Under the pieces are notes generated by a model. It searched no databases and was not told the DNA's origin. It saw only the letters and a program-made list of their open reading frames with translations. Position numbers and translations under genes: made by a program. Positions 1 through 8,707 of a stretch of 64,000 bases of DNA are shown piece by piece. Source of the DNA: an uncultured Collinsella sp. (GTDB taxonomy: Bacteria > Actinomycetota > Coriobacteriia > Coriobacteriales > Coriobacteriaceae); contig CAJLPX010000013.1 in NCBI GenBank assembly GCA_905208635.1, positions 1 to 64,000 of the forward strand, written 5' to 3'. Position 1 is the first letter of the stretch; every line of letters starts with the position of its first letter.

Positions 1-541
1 AGGTAAGGGATAGCCGGTCCTTATGAGTTGAATTACGCGCGTGCGGATATAAAGGGTGGCATGTTAAATTTGTTGAAAACTCTGACATGCGCTGCCGACT
101 TCATTAAAATCGATTGCCAATCAAGTCTTCCTATATATGCGAGCCCTGAGAAGCTGCGCTGTGAACCTGAGACCGCTATCGATCGGCCCGGTGCACCGGG
201 CCGCTGTCCTCGAGCCGGCATCAGCTTGCCGGTCTCAAAACGTATGCCGTCCGGTACGACCAACAGCCGAGTCTTGCGCCCAGTTCGAGCAGCGCCAGAG
301 CCCCGTGCCGGAACCCACGCAGCCGATGGCAGGGGAATTCAGCCGCGGCCATCGAGGAGCCGACCCAGGGACGGCGCCCCCAGTCCTCGAAAGATTTCCA
401 CCGCCCCCTACAGGCCTGGATTGATTTAACAGTTGATTTAATCCGGCTGAACAAGCCGAGCATGGGCCGGTTGACAAAATGTAAGGTAAAAAAGCAGATA
501 CGACCGTACGCCGGTGCGGGGTTCGGGTGATGTGATAGAAA
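1..541. other. Gene-free left edge
   Basis: I see no convincing gene here. Open frames exist on both strands but none resembles a known protein and none has a good ribosome binding site. The stretch contains a perfect 20-bp palindrome at 184-203, a direct repeat TTGATTTAA at 421-429 and 433-441, and a TTGACA hexamer at 471-476 that could be a -35 element for the downstream antitoxin relic, though no good -10 follows at 17 nt. It may be decayed accessory DNA. Confidence 0.5.
184..203. repeat. Perfect 20-bp GC palindrome
   Basis: The sequence CGGCCCGGTGCACCGGGCCG is its own reverse complement with no spacer. It could be a dimeric repressor site or a simple cruciform. There is no T-run on either side, so it is unlikely to be an intrinsic terminator. 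No function can be assigned. Confidence 0.6.
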
Positions 542-557
542 GTAATACACGTATTAC
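542..557. promoter_or_regulatory. Inverted repeat upstream of antitoxin relic, candidate operator
   Basis: GTAATAC and GTATTAC are separated by two bases and lie about 20 nt before the start codon at 578. Ribbon-helix-helix antitoxins usually repress their own promoter through short inverted repeats at this place, so this is a candidate autoregulatory operator. No toxin gene is left to be controlled. Confidence 0.5.
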
Positions 558-577
558 ATCTAACCGGGAGGTGCATC

Positions 578-772
578 ATGGCAACCGCCACCGCAGCCCT
601 GAGAACCCCCGAGGACCTCGCGAACAGGTACGACCGCCTGGCGAAGTCGACGGGCCGCACGAAAACCTTCTACATGACGGAGGCGCTTGCCGCAGAGATA
701 GGCAGGCTCGAATACGAGTACGGCCTCATGAATTATCCGGGAAGCGTTTGGTTGCGAGGTATGCCAGTGTGA
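578..772 (+). pseudogene. Truncated RelB/ParD-type ribbon-helix-helix antitoxin
   Basis: A 64-residue product preceded by a good Shine-Dalgarno sequence (GGGAGG, 567-572). Residues 5-45 resemble the N-terminal ribbon-helix-helix DNA-binding part of RelB/TraY-like antitoxins found in gut Coriobacteriia and Firmicutes: a short strand, then a helix with the ANRYDRLAKSTGRTKTFYM type of sequence, then MTEAL and a charged EIGRLEYEYG helix. After residue 47 the similarity stops and a short unrelated tail follows. The C-terminal toxin-binding segment expected in family members of about 75-90 residues is missing, and no RelE/ParE toxin gene follows, because the next gene is on the other strand. I infer a decayed toxin-antitoxin unit. 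It might still make a DNA-binding peptide. Confidence 0.6.
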
Positions 773-792
773 GGGCCTGATTCGTCAGGCCC
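773..792. terminator. Hairpin between convergent genes
   Basis: A perfect 8-bp stem GGGCCTGA/TCAGGCCC encloses a TTCG tetraloop, directly after the antitoxin stop codon. The opposite arm contains the stop codon of the histidine kinase gene. It could act as a bidirectional terminator, but neither side has a T-run, so termination efficiency is uncertain. Confidence 0.5.
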
Positions 793-2182
793 CGCACAGG
801 GGGACCGCGATGGTGGCCACCGCGCCGCCCGAGGGGCTGTTGGCGAGCGAGACGGAGCCCCCGTGGGCGCTCGCGGCCTCGGAGGCGACGTGGAGGCCGA
901 GCCCGTAATGGCGGCCTCCGTCGCGCGAGGAGCGAGAGGAGTCGTCTGTGAAGAGGCGCTCGCAGCCGCGTTCGAGGGCGGCGGGAGAAAAGCCCGGTCC
1001 GTCATCGGCGACCTCGATGACGAGGTATCCACCAGCGACGTCGCAGGAGACCACCACGCGCGAGCGCGCGTGCTCGGCGGCGTTGGCCACGAGGTTCGCG
1101 GCGGCTCGCGCCAGGGCGGTTCGGTCGAGTGGGGCCTCGGGCGCGCCCGCGACAGCGGGGCCCGTGGCTGCGTCGAGCGTCACGCCTCGCGCCCGGGCGA
1201 TCTGGGCGGCCTCGGCGAGGACCTGTTCGCAGAGCTCGGCCGGCCGCATGGGGGCCCTCTCCGCCCCGCCGGACCCGCGCGACGCCTCGATGAGCAGGCG
1301 CACGTAGCCGTCAAGCCTTTCGACACTGCCGGCTATGTCGCGCGCGGCGGCCGCGAGGTCGGCGTCTTTCTCGTCTTCCAGCTCCTCCGCCACGAAGTCG
1401 GCGTTGGCGCGCAGCACGGTGAGCGGCGTCTTGAGGTCGTGGGCGAGCGACGCCATCTGCTCGCGCTGCCCCCGCTCCGCGGCCCAGCGGGCCTCGAGCG
1501 ACTCGGCGAGGGAGGCCCGCATGGCGTCCATCGCGGCGAGGACGTCGTTCACCTCGCGCACGTTGGTGCTGCCGACCGCGAAGTCGAGCTCCCCCGCGCC
1601 GACGCGCCCCGCCGCCTCCGCGAGCGGCGCCATCTTGCGCGAGATCACGCGGCTCGCGCGGCGCGCCACGAGCGCGAGCGCGAGCGCGCTTCCCGCCGCG
1701 GCGCCGACGAGCATGAGGTTCTGCGGGTTGGGAAGCAGGCCGGCGAGATCGCGCGAGACCCACTGCGGCAGGTACTCGCTGACGAGCGCGCATGCCCCGC
1801 CGTCCTTGAGCGGGAACGCGGCGTAGGTGAGGCCCGAGCCCCCGCCCTCGATCTCCACTGTGCCCGGATCAGCGGCGAGTGCCGTACGGGCCATTTCCGT
1901 CGCGTCCTCGAGCCGCGTGCCCTCGAGGTCTGTCATCAGCACGTATCCGTCCTTGTTCAGGATGAGGTAGCGGTACGCCGTCGGCACGTCCTGCTGTCCG
2001 CAGACGCCGTCGCGTGCCAGGCCCTCCGCGACCTCGCGCGCATTGGCCGGCCCCCAGCTTGCCTCGTAGACGAAGCCCGCGCTGATCGCCGCGGAGAGCA
2101 CCATGAACGAGGCGAGCCACGCCGTGGCGACCGCCGCGAACGCGTAGGCGAAGTAGCGCGCGATGACGAAGGAGAGCGGCAT
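785..2182 (-). CDS. Sensor histidine kinase of the ABC-transporter operon
   Basis: Membrane sensor kinase of 465 residues from the ATG at 2182; a GTG at 2221 overlapping the response regulator gene is an alternative. One membrane helix (about residues 8-32), an extracytoplasmic region of roughly 120 residues, a second helix (about 155-175) and a HAMP-like linker precede the HisKA domain, with the phospho-acceptor His248 in SLAHDLKTPL. The ATPase domain shows the N box (ANLVANAAEHA, about 364-374), the G1 box DDGPGF and the G2 box GLGL. It is the last gene of the operon after the OmpR-type regulator. It probably senses a cell-wall antimicrobial and controls the transporter; the ligand is unknown. 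Confidence 0.9.
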   Translation of the reverse strand: MPLSFVIARYFAYAFAAVATAWLASFMVLSAAISAGFVYEASWGPANAREVAEGLARDGVCGQQDVPTAYRYLILNKDGYVLMTDLEGTRLEDATEMARTALAADPGTVEIEGGGSGLTYAAFPLKDGGACALVSEYLPQWVSRDLAGLLPNPQNLMLVGAAAGSALALALVARRASRVISRKMAPLAEAAGRVGAGELDFAVGSTNVREVNDVLAAMDAMRASLAESLEARWAAERGQREQMASLAHDLKTPLTVLRANADFVAEELEDEKDADLAAAARDIAGSVERLDGYVRLLIEASRGSGGAERAPMRPAELCEQVLAEAAQIARARGVTLDAATGPAVAGAPEAPLDRTALARAAANLVANAAEHARSRVVVSCDVAGGYLVIEVADDGPGFSPAALERGCERLFTDDSSRSSRDGGRHYGLGLHVASEAASAHGGSVSLANSPSGGAVATIAVPLCGA

Positions 2183-2208
2183 GCCCCCGCGACCTCGCGC
2201 CCCGATCC

Positions 2209-2871
2209 TCAGAGCTGCCACTTGTACCCCATCCCCCAGACGGTCGCGATCGGATCGGCGCCGGCCTCGGAGAGTTTCCTCCGGGCGCGGCTGACCTGCA
2301 TGGATATGGCCGCATCGTCGGCGTCGCTCTCCCAGCCGAGCACCGCCTCGCGTATCTGCGCGCGGCTCATGACCTGCCCGGGGTGGCGCGCGAGGTACTC
2401 GCAGATGGCGTACTCGGTGGGCGTGAGCGGCACGGTCTCGCCGCCCACGGCGAGGTCGCGCGCCCCGAGGTCGATCCGCACCTCCCCGAAGGAGAGAGCG
2501 TGCGAGCGCGGCCGGCGCTCACGGCGTAGATGGGCCGCGACCTTGGCGCGCAGTTCCGCGGCACCGAAGGGCTTGCGGACGTAGTCGTCGGCGCCCAGGC
2601 CGTAGCCGGCCACGGCATCCTCCTCGGCCACGCGCGCGGTCAGGAAGACGATGGGCCCGTCGAAGTCCGGGCGGATCTGCCGCACGAGCTCGAAGCCGTC
2701 GAGCCCCGGCATCATGACGTCGCAGAGCACGAGGTCGAAGCGCGAGAGGTCCATCCCCGGGACCGCCGTCGGGTCCGTCGCCCTGACGACCTCATGGCCG
2801 TCGCGGCCGAGGACGCGCGCGAGCGCGTCGAGGATAGCCCGTTCATCATCCACTGCCAGTATCCTCGCCAT
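2209..2871 (-). CDS. OmpR-family response regulator
   Basis: 220-residue two-component regulator. The receiver domain has the acidic pair Asp8/Asp9, the phospho-acceptor Asp51 in LCDVMMPGLDG, a Thr near 78 and Lys100. The C-terminal half (about 120-219) is a winged-helix DNA-binding domain of the OmpR/PhoB type, with the usual ending GMGYKW. AGGAGG lies 7 nt before the ATG. The kinase gene follows immediately. The pair most likely controls the upstream ABC transporter genes of the same operon, as in other lantibiotic-resistance modules; this role is inferred from position. Confidence 0.93.
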   Translation of the reverse strand: MARILAVDDERAILDALARVLGRDGHEVVRATDPTAVPGMDLSRFDLVLCDVMMPGLDGFELVRQIRPDFDGPIVFLTARVAEEDAVAGYGLGADDYVRKPFGAAELRAKVAAHLRRERRPRSHALSFGEVRIDLGARDLAVGGETVPLTPTEYAICEYLARHPGQVMSRAQIREAVLGWESDADDAAISMQVSRARRKLSEAGADPIATVWGMGYKWQL

Positions 2872-2916
2872 GTTCGACCTCCTGAAACTCTCGTCGGAAT
2901 TGTACTAGCGCCGCAC

Positions 2917-3317
2917 TCAGCGGTCCAGAGCCCTGCGCGCAGCTGCGGGCGCCTCAGCCGCTTCGCACGCGCGGTAGCGCACGCCCGAGCCGCCGCGCGC
3001 CTCGATCCCGAGCCAGCCCTCGCCGTCCGACTCCCGCCCGAAGAAGATGAGCTGGAGCTCTCGGACATTGCCCCTGTCGTCCGCAGCGTCCACCAGGTAG
3101 ACATAGTTTGTCCCCGCCCCGGTGGCGTCGGCGTAGGAGCTCGCGTGGCTACCGGGCTCGAGCGCGGGCGCCCACATAGCGATCTCAGGGTTGGGCAGCA
3201 CGCGGTCGGCAATCGAGCGCAGTGCCGACCCCCAGCCGGCGTCGAGCAGGGCATCCCGGCCAGGACGAGCGCTGCGGAGAGGAGGACGAGCATGGAGGCG
3301 AGCGGCCTCCTACGCAT
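2917..3317 (-). pseudogene. YxeA-like secreted protein gene with a frameshift
   Basis: The start at 3317 overlaps the stop of the upstream permease gene (ATGCGTAG), as expected for coupled translation, and encodes a hydrophobic leader of about 22 residues (SMLVLLSAALVLAG). That frame then loses sense. The frame that stops at 2917 continues as a small beta-rich domain with the YxeA/DUF1093 layout: YVYLVDAADDRGNVRELQL, then LIFFGRE, then GVRYRA and a charged C-terminus. The two frames are related as expected for one lost base, perhaps in the run of five C at 3230-3234. YxeA proteins are commonly encoded beside MutE/MutG-type transporters. Either the gene is inactivated or the assembly has lost a base. 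Confidence 0.6.
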
Positions 3318-4125
3318 CTGCCCTCCCGTCCTCGAAGCGACAGAACCAGGCGAGAAGGACGGCGTCGGCTGCCAGGGTGAGCACGAGGCCAGCGAGCGCA
3401 GTCGTGAGGAGTGGGCCCGCCGCGCGTGCGGCGTCGATGAAGGCCTCCACCCCGAGCGACCCCAGGCGCGCGGGCCAGGCGAGCGGCACCCAGCTCAGGG
3501 GCGTCGCCAGGGCACCGGTGAGCTCGCCGGTCATGAGACCGTGCGCAAGTCCGCCCACTGAGAAGAACGCGAGGAGCATCCCCGCCGCGCCGGCGCCGAT
3601 GGTGGCGTTGCGGCCGAGGCGCAGGGCCACGCCGAGCCCCAGCGCGTAGAGGGGCAGGCTGCCCAGCACGATGCCCGCCCAGGCGGCCGCAAGCGGAGCG
3701 GGCCCGAGCGGCAGGCGCCCGGCGACGGCGAGCACGGCCCCGAAAACGCCGAGCGCCACGGCCAGCGCGCCCGCGCCGAGCGCCGCAAGGGCGAGCAGCT
3801 TCGCCGCGACGGCGCGCCCGCGCGAGGGGACCGCCGTGAGGTTGGCGAGGCGCCCGGCAGCGCGCTCCTCGTCCACGGCGAGCCCGCAGACGATGGCGCA
3901 CATGAGCGGCATGAGGGCGCCGAGGAACTGGGCATAGGCGTCCGCGCCCAGCGCCGGGTCCCATCGGGTTACGGAGAAGTACTCGCCGCAGGCAAGACCG
4001 GCTGCCAGGCCGCAGGCGAGGTGCACCGCCGAGAGCGGGGAGCGCGCCAGACGCAGGGCCTCGGAGAGCAGGGCCCGCGGGAGAGTCATGCGCGGCGTCG
4101 GGTCGGAGAGTCGTGTCATGGCCAT
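3310..4125 (-). CDS. Lantibiotic-protection ABC transporter permease, MutG/EpiG type
   Basis: 271-residue integral membrane protein with about six hydrophobic segments, an alanine- and leucine-rich ABC-2-type permease. The start at 4125 overlaps the stop of the preceding permease by one base (TGATG) and has GAGGAG upstream; an ATG at 4119 is also possible. Adjacent similar-sized permeases plus an ATPase match the LanFEG self-protection transporters, which expel lantibiotics from the membrane. The open frame extends upstream to 4743 but overlaps the neighbour completely there, so the short start is preferred. The assignment to the G subunit rests on gene order and is less certain than the permease call. 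Confidence 0.8.
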   Translation of the reverse strand: MAMTRLSDPTPRMTLPRALLSEALRLARSPLSAVHLACGLAAGLACGEYFSVTRWDPALGADAYAQFLGALMPLMCAIVCGLAVDEERAAGRLANLTAVPSRGRAVAAKLLALAALGAGALAVALGVFGAVLAVAGRLPLGPAPLAAAWAGIVLGSLPLYALGLGVALRLGRNATIGAGAAGMLLAFFSVGGLAHGLMTGELTGALATPLSWVPLAWPARLGSLGVEAFIDAARAAGPLLTTALAGLVLTLAADAVLLAWFCRFEDGRADA

Positions 4126-4891
4126 CACCTCTCCTCGGAGCGCGCGAACCAGGCCGCGCCCGCCGCCGTGAGCGCGGCGAACGCGAGCGCACAGACCGCA
4201 AGACCCGCCAGCGTGAGCACGCCGTCCGCCGTGAGCGCCCCGCCGAGCGCCATGTCCGCCGCGAGCGGCTCGCCGCTCGGCAGCACGGGAATGAAGCTCG
4301 TGGGGATGACCATGCTCGCCGACGGCGGAAAGAGCTGCGGCAGCGGCATCAGCGACCAGGCGAACCCACCCACGAGCTGCGCGGCGAGCGGGCAGAAGAT
4401 GCCCGCGAGCATGCCGAGCCTCGCCGTGAGGAAGAGCCCTGCGGGGATCATCCACGCCGCGGTCACCGTGTTGGCGAGCGCGCAGAGGAGCATCGTGAGC
4501 GTACCCGCGGCCGTGAGGCCCTGCGAGGAGAACGCCGATCCCGCGAGGTAGATGCCGAAGACCACGAGGTTCGAGAGCGTGCAGAGCGCGAGGCACCAGA
4601 GCGCCTTGGCCCACCAGGCGCGCCCGAGCGGGAAGCCCAGGCCCAGAAGCCCCCGCATCCGCGTGCGAGCGTCCGCCCGCGCGACGCACGCCACCACGAG
4701 CGAGAGAGACACGGGCAGGAAGAGCGCGTACCAGTAGTTCCACGCACTGAAGATCTGCACGCCCCGGTAGGGCATCGCGCCGAGCAGCGGCATCGGCAGC
4801 GCCATGAGCACGGCCAGGCGAACCGGTGCCGCGTGGCGCGATTTCAGGGCCTCGGCGCGCAGGGCCGCGAGCAGGCCGCCTTTCTCGCCCG

Positions 4892-4895
<4 letters not shown>
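4125..4895 (-). CDS. Lantibiotic-protection ABC transporter permease, MutE/EpiE type
   Basis: 256-residue permease with six predicted membrane segments. The N-terminus (LLAALRAEALKSRHAAPVRL) followed by MPLLGAMPYRGVQIFSAWNYWY resembles the first membrane region of MutE/EpiE-family subunits, where an FxxWNYWY-like stretch is typical. Its start overlaps the end of the ATPase gene by 4 nt and its end overlaps the second permease by one base, so the three transporter genes are probably translated as a coupled unit. The base composition is markedly richer in GC than the genes beyond 6 kb. Confidence 0.85.
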
Positions 4896-5620
<725 letters not shown>

Positions 5621-5951
5621 GGGTTCGTCCTTTCTCTTCCGGGCGCGCGGGCCGAATCGCCGTGCCCGCGCGCCTTACCTTTCGGGTTCACCATCCATGG
5701 TGGGACGCGTTTCTAACGAATCCGTAACGGCCGTTGGGTTCTTTTGGCGCAAACTCTTCTCGACCCGCACATCATGATTAATTTGCTTGAGGCAACAACT
5801 TTCCCGATCGATGTAATCACCGAATCAAAACGTGTACGTCAACCTCCAAAAACGACATTTTTCGACATGTTTGGAGACTGATGTTCACGAATGCGAAAAT
5901 CCCCGCCGCCCATAAGCGCCCTCCACATGTCTGGACTCTCTATGCTTACGC
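5621..5951. other. Divergent intergenic region between transporter operon and phosphatidyltransferase
   Basis: No gene seen. It must hold the promoter of the minus-strand transporter operon, which I could not place with confidence. An inverted repeat CACCAT-CC-ATGGTG lies at 5689-5702, about 70 nt upstream of the ATPase start, and is a candidate regulator site. The base composition falls sharply here from the GC-rich operon to an AT-richer spacer. Confidence 0.45.
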
Positions 5952-5980
5952 TGGATAGACATCGCCGGAACGGGTATAGT
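5952..5980 (+). promoter_or_regulatory. Candidate sigma-70-type promoter of the phosphatidyltransferase gene
   Basis: TGGATA at 5952-5957 and TATAGT at 5975-5980 are separated by 17 nt and lie about 37 nt upstream of the GTG start at 6017. Both hexamers match the consensus at four or more positions. Confidence 0.55.
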
Positions 5981-6016
5981 ATCGAAAGTTTTGTCGTTAA
6001 CCAGCGGGGGAGTCCT

Positions 6017-6721
6017 GTGGGCATCAAAAAGAAGATCAAAAAGGAGCTTATCGGCACTTCCGATTACCCGTCGAATAAGATCTTTACGATCTCCAATTTC
6101 ATCACCTTTACGCGCCTGATCCTCACCCTGGTATTTCTGTACCTGTTTGTGACGGATAACAACCGCGTCATCGCCATCGTAATCTACGCCGTTGCCGCCT
6201 CCACCGACTGGATGGACGGCCAGATCGCCCGCATGACTAAGACGGTCTCGTGGCTCGGCAAGGTCATGGATCCCATTTGTGACCGCGCGCTGCTGTTCAC
6301 CGGCGTCTTGGGGCTGGTGGTCCGCGGAGAGCTGCCCATCTGGGTCTGCGTGCTCATTATTGGCCGCGACATCTATCTGGGCATTGGCACGCTTATCGTG
6401 CGTCATTATCACCGTCGCCCCATCGATGTCGTCTTTCCCGGAAAGATTGCCACTGCACTGCTCATGACCGGCTTCTCGCTCATGCTGCTCGGGTTCCCCG
6501 TTATTGACGGCCTGCATCTTTTACCTTCAACCCTTACGGCCTTCCCGGGCCTCAACGGAAACTCGGTGCCCCTCGGCATCTTCTTTGTGTACGGCGGCGT
6601 GATCTTCTCCATGCTCACGGCTGTCATCTATTCCATTAAGGGCGGAGTGGCCATTAAACAGGCTCTCGCGCATCCCGAGGACGAGGACATCGACTTTCTG
6701 AACCCCGAAATCGAAGACTGA
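6017..6721 (+). CDS. CDP-alcohol phosphatidyltransferase (PgsA-like paralogue)
   Basis: 234-residue membrane enzyme that transfers a phosphatidyl group from CDP-diacylglycerol to an alcohol. The full CDP-alcohol phosphotransferase signature is visible with exact spacing: Asp64, Asp67-Gly68, Ala71-Arg72, Gly81, Asp85 and Asp89. About six hydrophobic helices follow the basic N-terminus. The GTG start was chosen because GGGGGAG precedes it and family similarity begins only near residue 20; the open frame runs further upstream. A second enzyme of this superfamily, at 27001-27639, looks like the canonical PgsA, so this one may make another phospholipid (for example cardiolipin or phosphatidylinositol phosphate) or be a redundant copy. 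The acceptor alcohol is not deducible. Confidence 0.8.
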   Translation: MGIKKKIKKELIGTSDYPSNKIFTISNFITFTRLILTLVFLYLFVTDNNRVIAIVIYAVAASTDWMDGQIARMTKTVSWLGKVMDPICDRALLFTGVLGLVVRGELPIWVCVLIIGRDIYLGIGTLIVRHYHRRPIDVVFPGKIATALLMTGFSLMLLGFPVIDGLHLLPSTLTAFPGLNGNSVPLGIFFVYGGVIFSMLTAVIYSIKGGVAIKQALAHPEDEDIDFLNPEIED

Positions 6722-6787
6722 TTCGTTGGGGTATGATTACGTACGGTTCATTATTTGCGGCACGTCCGCGATAAGTTAGGGGTTGTC

Positions 6788-7222
6788 ATGGACAACATGG
6801 TTAACAATATGCCTCAGAATGATAAGACTGCTGACGCTACCTGCGTATTCCGCGTGCCTTCAAGCGACGTCACCGTTCCCGACCTCATGGCCAACGTGCG
6901 CATCACCGCCCCCGTTCTGTCCATCGTCAAGGGTCCGCAGACTGGTGCCGCCTTTGAACTCGAGGACGACGTGACCACCATCGGCCGCGATCCTGCGAAC
7001 GGCATCTTCCTCAATGACATGACCGTTTCGCGCAGCCACGCGCGCATTATTCGCGAGGGCCTCGGCGCCCGCATCGAGGACCTGGGCTCGCTCAATGGCA
7101 CCTGGGTCGACGGTGCCATTGTCAACGCGGCCCCGCTGCACGACGGTTCTTCCGTTCAGATCGGTACGTTTACGCTCATCTACCACGAGAGCACGCCGGA
7201 GCGCATCGAAACCGGTGAGTAG
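6788..7222 (+). CDS. FHA-domain protein, GarA/OdhI-like
   Basis: 144 residues. The forkhead-associated domain spans about 48-135, with the phosphothreonine-binding signature GRD (66-68), SRSHA (81-85) and SLNGTWVDG (101-109). The N-terminal segment DATCVFRVPS around Thr18 resembles the TTSVFR motif of GarA/OdhI, where a serine/threonine kinase phosphorylates a Thr and the tail then folds onto the FHA domain. GarA and OdhI restrain 2-oxoglutarate metabolism in actinobacteria; whether this copy does so is inference. The ATG at 6788 has TTAGGGG upstream, and a TATGAT hexamer at 6732-6737 may be its -10. The MerR-type gene begins 3 nt downstream, the same pairing as garA/ftsR in other actinobacteria. 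Confidence 0.85.
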   Translation: MDNMVNNMPQNDKTADATCVFRVPSSDVTVPDLMANVRITAPVLSIVKGPQTGAAFELEDDVTTIGRDPANGIFLNDMTVSRSHARIIREGLGARIEDLGSLNGTWVDGAIVNAAPLHDGSSVQIGTFTLIYHESTPERIETGE

Positions 7223-7225
7223 GGC

Positions 7226-8104
7226 ATGGCCGAACGCAACTATCTGAGTATCGGCCAAGTCGTCAACCTACTTCGAGGCGCATACCCCGATCTTTCGAAC
7301 TCAAAAATTAGATTTCTAGAAGATGAGGGGCTCATTACCCCTCATCGTACGCCTAAGGGATACCGTCAGTACTCCAAGGAGGACGTTGATCGCCTGGAGG
7401 TCATTCTGCACCTGCAGAAGACTCGCTACATGCCGCTCAACGTGATTAAGCAGCGCTTGGAAAACGCCACGGACCTGTCAACGCTCGCCTACGAGGTGGG
7501 CTTGCTGTCCGATGTTCCACTCAAGACGGAGCCCAAGGAGACTAAACAAAAGCTGCATCCCATCGAGACCATTCCCGATATGTTGGGCGTCGAGATCTCG
7601 TTTATCCGCTCGCTCGCCGAGAACGACCTCATTCGCATCATCAAGAGTCCGCAGAACCGTGAGCTCGTCGATGGTCGCGATTTTCCGATCATCCGCTACT
7701 GCTCCGAGCTGTCACGCTTCCATATCGAGCCGCGCAACCTGCGTCAGTACGTGTCTTCCGCCAACCGCGAGTCCTCGATGTTTGAGCAGGTGCTCGTGAG
7801 CATGCTCGGAATGGATACCTCCGATGACGAGCGCGACGCCAAGCTCGAGCGTGCGTTTAAGAAGCTTCACGACCTCACCGAGGGTGTGCATACGGCACTG
7901 CTCAAGAACCGCGTTTTTGAGTCGCTCAACGCCGTGGTCGAGGATGCCGACATCGATGCACTCGATGAAGAAATCGCTCGCTCCGAGTCCACCAAGGCCA
8001 AAAACGAAGAAACTGCCGCGCCGGCTTCACACGAGGATTCTCTCGTAAAGCCGCTCAAGGTTGTCGCCCCTTCGCAATCCGACACTGTCACCGCGGGCAA
8101 ATAA
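7226..8104 (+). CDS. MerR-family regulator, FtsR-like
   Basis: 292 residues. An N-terminal MerR helix-turn-helix (about 5-75) reads LSIGQVVNLLR, then SKIRFLEDEGLITPHRTPKGYRQYSKEDVDRLEVIL, with the wing typical of the family. The long C-terminal part lacks metal-binding cysteines and may form a coiled dimerisation and regulatory region; residues beyond 245 are low-complexity and charged. It follows the FHA gene by 3 nt and precedes apt by 40 nt. Actinobacterial MerR genes at this position include FtsR, an activator of ftsZ in Corynebacterium. The equivalence is suggested by synteny and domain content, not proven. Confidence 0.8.
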   Translation: MAERNYLSIGQVVNLLRGAYPDLSNSKIRFLEDEGLITPHRTPKGYRQYSKEDVDRLEVILHLQKTRYMPLNVIKQRLENATDLSTLAYEVGLLSDVPLKTEPKETKQKLHPIETIPDMLGVEISFIRSLAENDLIRIIKSPQNRELVDGRDFPIIRYCSELSRFHIEPRNLRQYVSSANRESSMFEQVLVSMLGMDTSDDERDAKLERAFKKLHDLTEGVHTALLKNRVFESLNAVVEDADIDALDEEIARSESTKAKNEETAAPASHEDSLVKPLKVVAPSQSDTVTAGK

Positions 8105-8144
8105 CAGCTACCGCTTATCCGGCAACCCATTGAAAGGTCATGCA

Positions 8145-8675
8145 ATGTACGACTTCGAATCTCAAATCGTCGACATCCCCGACTATCCCGAGCCCGGAGT
8201 CATCTTCAAAGACATTACGCCGCTCTTTGGCAATCCCGAGGCGCTCAAAGCCATGACCGATGCCCTCGCCGAGCACTTTGCCGGCATGGGGATCACCAAG
8301 GTCGTGGGTCCCGAGGCCCGTGGCTTTATGGTTGGCGTACCGGTGGCTGTGGCCCTTGGTGCCGGCTTTGTTCCCGCACGTAAACCGGGCAAGCTACCCC
8401 GCAAGACGGTGAGCCAGAGCTATGAGCTCGAATACGGCACCGACTCTATCGAGATCCATGCCGATGCCATTACCTCTAAAGATACCGTGTTGATTCTGGA
8501 CGACTTGGTCGCGACGGGCGGAACCGTCGAGGCAACAGGTAAACTTGTGCGAGATATGGGCGCAAAGCTTGTGGGCTACGGGTGTATCCTTGAGCTTGCG
8601 TTTCTCAACCCGCGCGAGAAGCTCACGCCGACTGACGACGATGTTGAGCTCTTTAGCCTGGTGACGGTGGACTAG
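8145..8675 (+). CDS. apt: Adenine phosphoribosyltransferase
   Basis: 176-residue cytosolic purine salvage enzyme that converts adenine and PRPP to AMP. The N-terminal DYPEPGVIFKDITPL is the family hallmark, and the PRPP loop VLILDDLVATGGT is at 115-127. Length is normal. The start ATG at 8145 has GAAAGG 7 nt upstream; the frame opens earlier, inside the MerR gene. It is probably cotranscribed with the FHA and MerR genes and perhaps with the following NlpC/P60 gene 32 nt downstream. Confidence 0.96.
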   Translation: MYDFESQIVDIPDYPEPGVIFKDITPLFGNPEALKAMTDALAEHFAGMGITKVVGPEARGFMVGVPVAVALGAGFVPARKPGKLPRKTVSQSYELEYGTDSIEIHADAITSKDTVLILDDLVATGGTVEATGKLVRDMGAKLVGYGCILELAFLNPREKLTPTDDDVELFSLVTVD

Positions 8676-8707
8676 CCGTTACCCTTAGTTACTGGAAAGG
8701 AAGCTAC

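Noticed and set aside
221..660. Overlapping minus-strand frames in the left edge (221-550 and 235-660)
   Set aside because: No similarity to known proteins, no ribosome binding site, and the frames disagree with each other. I treat the region as gene-free.
3310..4743. Extended 477-codon version of the second permease
   Set aside because: The upstream 200 codons lie inside the first permease gene in another frame and read as Arg/Ala-rich noise. The start at 4125 has a good ribosome binding site and a coupled overlap.
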